A DNA stretch of 20,411 bases from NCBI GenBank assembly GCA_017512625.1, contig JAFWFB010000121.1, positions 1 through 20,411 of the forward strand, given 5' to 3'. The DNA is from Erysipelotrichaceae bacterium (GTDB taxonomy: Bacteria; Bacillota_I; Bacilli_A; Erysipelotrichales; Erysipelotrichaceae). A program made the position numbers and the translations under genes. Under the pieces are notes generated by a model. That model was not told the DNA's origin, made no database searches, and worked only from the letters and a program-made list of their open reading frames with translations. This document shows positions 15,126 through 20,411 of this stretch, one piece after another (the first letter of the stretch is position 1; the number at the start of each line of letters is the position of its first letter).

Positions 15126-16123
15126 TTACCTGATCACTCCTCCGATCGGTGACTGGTCATATCTTAGCAGTTCTGCATTTACCAGATAAAGATCGTATAT
15201 TCTATTCGTCAGGAAATACATGACTATTACATCGGCTATTTTACTCTCGCTTAGGGCATAGCCGGCTTTAGCTATAAACTCCTTCGTTTCTTCAAGGCTT
15301 AACTCCAGACCGAAAGCAAGTGCCAAAGCCGTAGATTTAGTCGGCTGGTATTCAGGATTACTTCTGATCTTCGAAAACAGTTTACGGTCAATATTGGCTT
15401 TTTTATAGACATCCGGATCGCTCTTGCCTTTCATATCGATTAGTTTTAGCAGCGACTCTGAGAATCCCGCATCCAGTTTCTCAAGCATCTTTTCCAGCTC
15501 TGATGGTCTATAGATATCGCCTGCATAACTTGCCTTCGCATCGCTTGTGGTATATACCACATCAGCCAGTATACGGGGATATTCATCTTCCCTTTGAATT
15601 TCCAGAAAATCGCTTAAATAATCATCGACTTCATCTGCCAACGATTTGAAGTAAACAATATCGCTTTTATCTTTAACGACCAGGTAAATCGAAAGATCGT
15701 ACAGATCAAGAAAGTGCCTGATTGTTTCCATGGCTATCCTGTAGCTCAATGATCCTGGAGCATTCGAAAATGACGTTGAGATCAAAGGCATGGCTACCGA
15801 TTCACACCCCGAAGACAGTGCTAAAAACAAGGCATTATAATAAGCATCTTTAAGCAGCTTTTCTTTATCCTCGTCTCTGTCATCGAAAACCGGTCCTACC
15901 GCATGAATGACGATCTTTGAAGAAAGATTGTAGGCGGCGCTGCTTACAGCCTTGCCATAAGGAATGCCGCCAATGATCCTTCGGGTAGCAAAAAGACCGG
16001 GACCGGCTTTAAGGTTCAGGTCTTTATCGAAATCAGTACTGATTTCCGGCTGGTGATGAGATCAATGATCAAAGCATCGACATCCATCGCAAGCAGATCA
16101 TTATTTACTATTTCAAAAGGCAT
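15126..16123 (-). pseudogene. Macro-domain protein with C-terminal HTH-like domain, frameshifted near its start
   Basis: The ATG at 16123 has a good AGGAG ribosome-binding site, but its frame ends at a TGA (16018-16016) after 35 codons. The rest of the protein is in another frame, from about 16061 to the TAA at 15126. The total is 998 bases, one short of a multiple of three, so a single missing base explains it. The shifted frame reads as a macro (ADP-ribose-binding) domain: SSKIVIHAVGPVF, then GCESVAMPLISTSF and FLDLYDLSIYLVV. A C-terminal region of about 90 residues (ANIDRKLFSKIRSNP, TALALAFGLELSLEETKEFI, AGYAL) resembles an XRE-type HTH. The usual NAAN and glycine-rich ADP-ribose motifs are absent in both frames. 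No canonical slippery heptamer is visible, so decay or a sequencing error is likelier than programmed frameshifting. Confidence 0.75.
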
Positions 16124-16144
16124 ATTTACTCCTGATTCAATTAA

Positions 16145-16169
16145 ATTATAACCTTATCAGGATATGGTT
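16145..16169 (-). promoter_or_regulatory. TATAAT promoter element with adjoining 20-bp imperfect dyad before the macro gene
   Basis: A perfect TATAAT (16150-16145) precedes the macro gene by a 15-base leader. Immediately upstream, AACCTTATCAGGATATGGTT (16150-16169) is a dyad with one mismatched pair around the centre CAGG. It may be an operator over the spacer, or a weak terminator for feoAB with a TATAATTTAATT tail. No convincing -35 is present. Confidence 0.45.
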
Positions 16170-16188
16170 TATCTATTGGTGCTTATCA

Positions 16189-18609
16189 TCACTTGACGAT
16201 AAGATAGGTGATCAAGGAGAAGATCCAGGCAATGCAGCATTGCCAGATAACGACCAGGATGCTTTTCCTGCGTCCCAGTTCCCTTCTGATCGAAGCGATG
16301 GCAGCAACACACGGGGTATAGAGCAGGCTGAATACCAGCATCGATGCTACGGTAGCGACCGATAAAGCACTAGCTACACCTTCCGGACCGCCAAATAACA
16401 TTTCCATCGTGGAAACGACACTTTCCTTGGCCATGAAACCGGAGATCAGGGAAGTGCAGATCCGCCAATCACCCAGTCCAACCGGTTTAAACAACGGTAC
16501 CAGTAGATTGGCGATCATCGCCATAATGCTGTGATCCGGAGTGACACGGTTTAAACTCAGGTCGAAGCTCTGTAACAGCCAGACGACGATCGAAGCGATC
16601 ATGATGACGGAGAAGGCTCTTTGTAAGAAGTCCTTGGCCTTGCTCCAAAGCAGCTGACCAACGCTCTTGGCACTAGGCATGCGGTAGTTAGGCAGCTCCA
16701 TGACAAACGGAACTGCTTCGCCATGGAAGAATGTATTCTTTAAAAGCAGTGCTACCAAAATGGCAGTAACGATACCTAAGACATATAAGCCGGTCATCAC
16801 CAGCCAGCCCTTATCCGGGAAGAAGGCGTTGACGAAGAAGGCATAAATAGGGATCTTGGCGCTGCAGCTCATAAACGGAGTAAGCAGGATCGTCATCCTC
16901 CTGTCTCTTTCACTTGGCAAGGTCCTGGTAGACATGACAGCCGGGACCGTACAGCCAAAACCGATCAGCATCGGGACGATACTTCTTCCGGAAAGACCGA
17001 TCTTTCTAAGCATCTTATCCATGAAGAATGCGACTCTGGCAATATAGCCGCTATCTTCCATGATCGACAGGAAGAAGAACAGGGTAACGATGATCGGGAC
17101 GAAACTGATGACGCTTCCTACGCCTGCAAAGATACCTTCCACGATAAGTCCGTGGACGATCTCATTGGTACCCATCGATACCAGTAAGCCATCGACACGT
17201 GCCGTCAGATAATTGACACCTATTTCTAGTAACCCCTGCAACCAGGCGCCGATGACATTGAAGGTCAGGAAGAAGACGGTCGCCATGATCAGGATAAACA
17301 GCGGGATCGCGCTGTATTTTCCGGTCAATACGCTATCTATCTTACGGCTGCGGGCATGTTCCTTAGTCTCAGCCGGTTTGGTTACCGCGTGATGGCATAA
17401 ACGGTCGATAAAGCGGAATCGGATATCTGCCATGGCGGCTTTTCTGTCCAGTCCGCTTTCCTTTTCCATCTGAATGATCAGATGATCGAGGGTATTCTTC
17501 TCGTTTTCATCCAGTTCCAGCTGTTTTTCGATCAGTTCATCACCTTCGAGCAGTTTGCTTGCGGAGAATCTGACCGGCAAGCCTTTGCGTCGGGCATGAT
17601 CCTCGATCAGGTGCATGACACCATGCAGCGTACGGTGAACAGCACCATTGAGATCACGTTTATCACATAGATCCTTATCCAGAGGTTTTTCCTGATAGTA
17701 AGCGACGTGAATGGCGTGTTCGATCAGTTCATTGACACCCTGATTCTTGGCTGCGGAGATCGGTACGACCGGTACTCCAAGCATCCTCTCCATCAGGTTG
17801 ATATCTACTGCCCCACCGTTTTCATTCACCTCATCCATCATATTCAAAGCTACGACCATCGACTTTTCCATCTCAAGCAGCTGGGTCGTCAGATAGAGGT
17901 TTCTTTCGATATTGGTAGCATCGATGATATTGATGATCGCATGCGGGTTTTCATTTATGACAAAGTTACGGGATATCAGCTCCTCACTGCTGTAAGGAGA
18001 CATCGAATAGATTCCGGGCAAATCGGTAACCAATGTATTCTTGTGGTTTCTGATCACACCGTCCTTGCGGTCGACGGTAACACCCGGGAAATTACCGACG
18101 TGCTGGTTGGAGCCGGTCAACTGATTGAAAAGAGTAGTCTTTCCGGAGTTTTGGTTGCCAACCAAAGCGAAAGTAAGGATGGTTCCTTCCGGAAGCGGAT
18201 CGCCGTCCTCTTTGGCGTGGAAACGGCCGCCCTCACCAAGACCTGGATGTTCCAGGCTTCTAGTATCATGAATATCATCTTTGAATGAGTCGTGTTCATG
18301 ACCATGATATTTGCCTTTGCTTCCATGATGATCATCTTTGGTAAAAGGGCAATCGTGACAGCTTTGATGACATATACTGTTATCTTCACAAAGCTCGATC
18401 TCGATCTTTTCTGCGTCAGCAAGTCTTAAAGTCAGTTCATAACCGTGGATCCTGACTTCCATCGGATCCCCCAGCGGTGCAAACTTGACGACTTCCAAAG
18501 TAACGCCGGGAATCACTCCCATATCCAAAAGGTGCTGACGAAGGGCACCTTCACCACCTACTGTTTTTATTAACGCCTTACGTCCGGGCTTTAGATCTCT
18601 AAGATTCAT
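16189..18609 (-). CDS. feoB: Ferrous iron transporter, FeoA-FeoB fusion
   Basis: An 806-residue Fe2+ importer in the cytoplasmic membrane. Residues 1-73 are a complete FeoA (SH3-like) domain (MNLRDLKPG, HLLDMGVIPG). Residues 74-140 form a Cys/His-rich linker with Cys74, Cys80, Cys84, Cys87 and at least ten His. The FeoB G domain follows: G1 GNQNSGKT (151-158), switch segment VGNFPGVTVD, G3 DLPG (196-199), G4 NMMD (256-259), G5 SAAK (285-288). The helical GDI domain reaches about residue 425 and the transporter part has the two Gate segments, with the conserved Cys in PFMSCSAKIPIYA (578-590) and LLYTPCVAAI near the C terminus. An AGGAAG ribosome-binding site precedes the ATG. FeoA is usually a separate gene; fused forms occur. 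No FeoC is visible. Confidence 0.95.
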   Translation of the reverse strand: MNLRDLKPGRKALIKTVGGEGALRQHLLDMGVIPGVTLEVVKFAPLGDPMEVRIHGYELTLRLADAEKIEIELCEDNSICHQSCHDCPFTKDDHHGSKGKYHGHEHDSFKDDIHDTRSLEHPGLGEGGRFHAKEDGDPLPEGTILTFALVGNQNSGKTTLFNQLTGSNQHVGNFPGVTVDRKDGVIRNHKNTLVTDLPGIYSMSPYSSEELISRNFVINENPHAIINIIDATNIERNLYLTTQLLEMEKSMVVALNMMDEVNENGGAVDINLMERMLGVPVVPISAAKNQGVNELIEHAIHVAYYQEKPLDKDLCDKRDLNGAVHRTLHGVMHLIEDHARRKGLPVRFSASKLLEGDELIEKQLELDENEKNTLDHLIIQMEKESGLDRKAAMADIRFRFIDRLCHHAVTKPAETKEHARSRKIDSVLTGKYSAIPLFILIMATVFFLTFNVIGAWLQGLLEIGVNYLTARVDGLLVSMGTNEIVHGLIVEGIFAGVGSVISFVPIIVTLFFFLSIMEDSGYIARVAFFMDKMLRKIGLSGRSIVPMLIGFGCTVPAVMSTRTLPSERDRRMTILLTPFMSCSAKIPIYAFFVNAFFPDKGWLVMTGLYVLGIVTAILVALLLKNTFFHGEAVPFVMELPNYRMPSAKSVGQLLWSKAKDFLQRAFSVIMIASIVVWLLQSFDLSLNRVTPDHSIMAMIANLLVPLFKPVGLGDWRICTSLISGFMAKESVVSTMEMLFGGPEGVASALSVATVASMLVFSLLYTPCVAAIASIRRELGRRKSILVVIWQCCIAWIFSLITYLIVK

Positions 18610-18661
18610 TTTTACTTCCTGCTATATATTCAAACTGTCTAAATATGCGTGCAACTTTATT

Positions 18662-18670
18662 ATTGTAACA
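18662..18670 (-). promoter_or_regulatory. Probable extended -10 promoter of feoAB
   Basis: TGTTACAAT on the minus strand has the TG motif one base before TACAAT (18667-18662), giving a leader of about 46 bases before the feoAB ATG. The best -35 (TGCAGA, 17-base spacing) is weak. No clear 19-bp Fur box is visible. Confidence 0.45.
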
Positions 18671-18758
18671 CCGTTATTCTACCATCTGCATGATCATACG
18701 AACCAGGATTAAGGCTTTTTGCCCATATTTAAACCTTAAAAATGCCCAATACTATGCG

Positions 18759-18806
18759 ATCGTTGAGTTTATTGCTTTCTTAACGATAATGTCAACATGC
18801 TACAAT
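18759..18806 (+). promoter_or_regulatory. Putative promoter and inverted repeat upstream of the sensor gene
   Basis: TGCTACAAT (18798-18806) is an extended -10-like element on the plus strand. Just upstream, ATCGTTGAG (18759-18767) and CTTAACGAT (18779-18787) form an inverted repeat with one G-U position and an 11-base centre, covering the expected -35 zone. Further TATA-rich sequence between 18814 and 18835 offers alternative -10s, so the exact start is uncertain. Confidence 0.35.
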
Positions 18807-18875
18807 AAAAGCGTATAAATCTCTTATATTAAATAATGATATCGAGAGCATAAATAATAAATCGGGGTGACTGGT

Positions 18876-20411
18876 ATGGATGAAAACCAGATGGAAAAGC
18901 AATCGACTACATTAAGCAGTCTTAGAAACTCTTCTTTTACGAATAAGATCGTTGGCAACATTGTCCTGATCTTGTTAGGCATCGCTTTGATCGGAACATT
19001 TTTAAGTGACGTTCAGACCAAAGCTGCTCTTAATAAGCAACAAAAAAGCAATGAACTGGCTCTTAGTGAGGTAGCGTCGATCATCAGCGAGAACAAGGAG
19101 AATTCGCAGATGCTGACGGATATCTATCATGAAGGAAACTGGAAGACCTTAAACGATATCGAACGATTGTTTACCAATGGTTTTTATGAACAGATCGTCC
19201 ATAATGATCATACGGTCACTTCCCAGATCTTTTCCCAGTTATCCAGTCCATTGGATATAACTTACCTGTATCTGTTGGATACTAACGGAAAGGTGGTCAT
19301 GGCACCTGACCCGTCGATCTATGGCCGTAACCCGTCTTCAAGCAATATCATGACCCAGGAAAACTTAAACAAGATCCTTGACTGGTGTCAGAACAAAGAC
19401 GGAAGCATCACTCCGGTCCTGGTTCAAAACCAGTATGGAAACTTCTATTTCTACTCCAAACCATATGTCAATAATGGTACCCAGTTTGTCCTGACCATCG
19501 GCTCCAATTCCAAGATGATCGATGACAGGGTAACCACCCTAAACGACCTTTCCAATGTATTAAGCAGGATGGCTGTCATCAATGACGGTTTCCTGTTTGC
19601 GGTAAATAAGGAAGATGGTCTGTTTGAATATTTCAAAAACGACGATGCCTTCCTGACCGGCCAGAATGCCTTTTTCAGCGGACTTAACGAAGAAATTCTA
19701 AAAGACGGCTATAACGGCACCCAGAATATGCTGGGCGAAAGATATTACTGCAGCTCCAAAGCCATCGATGATGATACCGTTATCATTGCTGCTGCCAAAC
19801 AGATAAACATCAGCGCCAATGATAAATATGTTACGATCTGGTCGATCATGGGCTTCATCATCGTCATGAGCCTTTGCATGACCTATGCTATATTCGTCCG
19901 TAATGATTTCATCCGCCAGGGAACTTCGACCAACCGGGTCCTAATAAACGGTAATCCGGATAGACCGACTTATTTCAATAAATCTGTCTTTATCAAAGTC
20001 TTACCTTTGATGTTTATTGGCTTGCTGGCAGTATTCGGTATCACTTTCTATACCCAGACCCTGCTTGAGATAACCGAGGGTGTCAGTAAATCGAAAGTAA
20101 TCCTTTCGGAGATATCCGGCCGTTATGAAGAAAACAGGGAAAGCAGCAGCATCGTTGAAGATTATTGCAATTCACGTTTCATCTCTACAGCCAAGTTGCT
20201 CTCCTTCTACCTCGAAGAGAATCCGGATGCCCTGAATCAGCAGTCGGATTTCTGCTACTTTGACTATGACGAACAAGGCAATCGCCGGTACGTCCTCGAT
20301 GATGAAAACAACTATCTGAGATCCGTTGGTAATTCTTCGATCCTACAAAAACTTTGTGAAGATAACAGTATCGATTCGATCTATATCTATGATGAGGATG
20401 GCCACACTATC
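18876..20411 (+). CDS. Membrane sensor protein with two tandem extracytoplasmic modules (3' end beyond window)
   Basis: The first 512 residues of a larger protein, open to the window edge. A short polar N-terminus is followed by membrane helix 1 (about 25-43), an extracytoplasmic domain (about 44-317) with Cache/PAS-like strands (ITYLYLLDTNGKVVMAP, then GNFYFYSKPYV), helix 2 (about 318-341), a short cytoplasmic turn with positive charges, helix 3 (about 371-393), and a second external region containing a similar strand pair (IDSIYIYDEDGHTI) where the window ends. This TM-sensor-TM-TM-sensor design fits signal-transduction proteins; the output domain (kinase, SpoIIE-type phosphatase, GGDEF or other) lies outside and cannot be named. 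The ATG is supported by GGGGTGA (18864-18870). It is divergent from feoAB with 266 bases between them. Confidence 0.75.
   Translation, partial: MDENQMEKQSTTLSSLRNSSFTNKIVGNIVLILLGIALIGTFLSDVQTKAALNKQQKSNELALSEVASIISENKENSQMLTDIYHEGNWKTLNDIERLFTNGFYEQIVHNDHTVTSQIFSQLSSPLDITYLYLLDTNGKVVMAPDPSIYGRNPSSSNIMTQENLNKILDWCQNKDGSITPVLVQNQYGNFYFYSKPYVNNGTQFVLTIGSNSKMIDDRVTTLNDLSNVLSRMAVINDGFLFAVNKEDGLFEYFKNDDAFLTGQNAFFSGLNEEILKDGYNGTQNMLGERYYCSSKAIDDDTVIIAAAKQINISANDKYVTIWSIMGFIIVMSLCMTYAIFVRNDFIRQGTSTNRVLINGNPDRPTYFNKSVFIKVLPLMFIGLLAVFGITFYTQTLLEITEGVSKSKVILSEISGRYEENRESSSIVEDYCNSRFISTAKLLSFYLEENPDALNQQSDFCYFDYDEQGNRRYVLDDENNYLRSVGNSSILQKLCEDNSIDSIYIYDEDGHTI

Noticed and set aside
16019..16061. Programmed -1 ribosomal frameshift in the macro-domain gene
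   Set aside because: No X-XXY-YYZ slippery heptamer or downstream stem is visible; a one-base loss is simpler.
17707..18288. 193-codon open frame on the plus strand opposite feoAB
   Set aside because: It lies wholly antisense to the FeoB G domain and linker, shows no recognisable domain, and has the composition expected of a shadow frame.

Overview
The window reads as chromosomal DNA of a low-to-moderate G+C Firmicute, most likely an Erysipelotrichia-type relative of the Mollicutes. Four things point there: the rplJ-rplL-(YbxB/RsmC-like methyltransferase)-rpoB order typical of Firmicutes; the L10-type mRNA leader; an RpoB much longer at its N-terminal side than the Bacillus protein; and Asn instead of His at the main rifampicin-pocket position, a residue known from some Mollicutes. 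The lineage is an inference from these traits, not a database result. There are no tRNA, rRNA, CRISPR, insertion-sequence or phage signatures, and no gene-free stretch longer than 300 bases.

Layout. Bases 1-4150 (minus strand): the 3'-truncated rpoB, a methyltransferase gene, rplL and rplJ, with a promoter and an attenuator-like leader upstream. Bases 4241-5605 (minus): a fusion of an MntP-type manganese exporter with a GufA-type ZIP metal transporter. Bases 5738-7548 (plus): a two-gene split transketolase with its own promoter and terminator. Bases 7723-10523 (plus): the trkA-trkH potassium-uptake operon. Bases 10634-11749 (plus): an aldo/keto reductase with a C-terminal double-cluster 4Fe-4S domain. 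Bases 11781-12749: two divergent small membrane proteins of unknown function. Bases 12746-14369 (minus): a HAD phosphatase plus alpha/beta-hydrolase operon. Bases 14416-15051 (minus): a stand-alone von Willebrand A protein. Bases 15126-16123 (minus): a frameshifted macro-domain gene. Bases 16189-18609 (minus): a FeoA-FeoB iron transporter fusion. Bases 18876-20411 (plus): the start of a large membrane sensor that runs off the window.

Themes. Metal and ion homeostasis dominates: a Mn/ZIP fusion, K+ uptake and Fe2+ uptake. Gene packing is tight. Stop codons lie inside terminator hairpins, an operon terminator is embedded in the coding sequence of a convergent gene, and several genes without a Shine-Dalgarno sequence carry a -10-like hexamer so close to the start codon that their mRNAs would be leaderless or nearly so. 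The most unusual items are the MntP-ZIP fusion with a palindrome inside its promoter, the RpoB variant, the apparent leaderless set, and the minus-strand terminator hidden inside the convergent membrane-protein gene.
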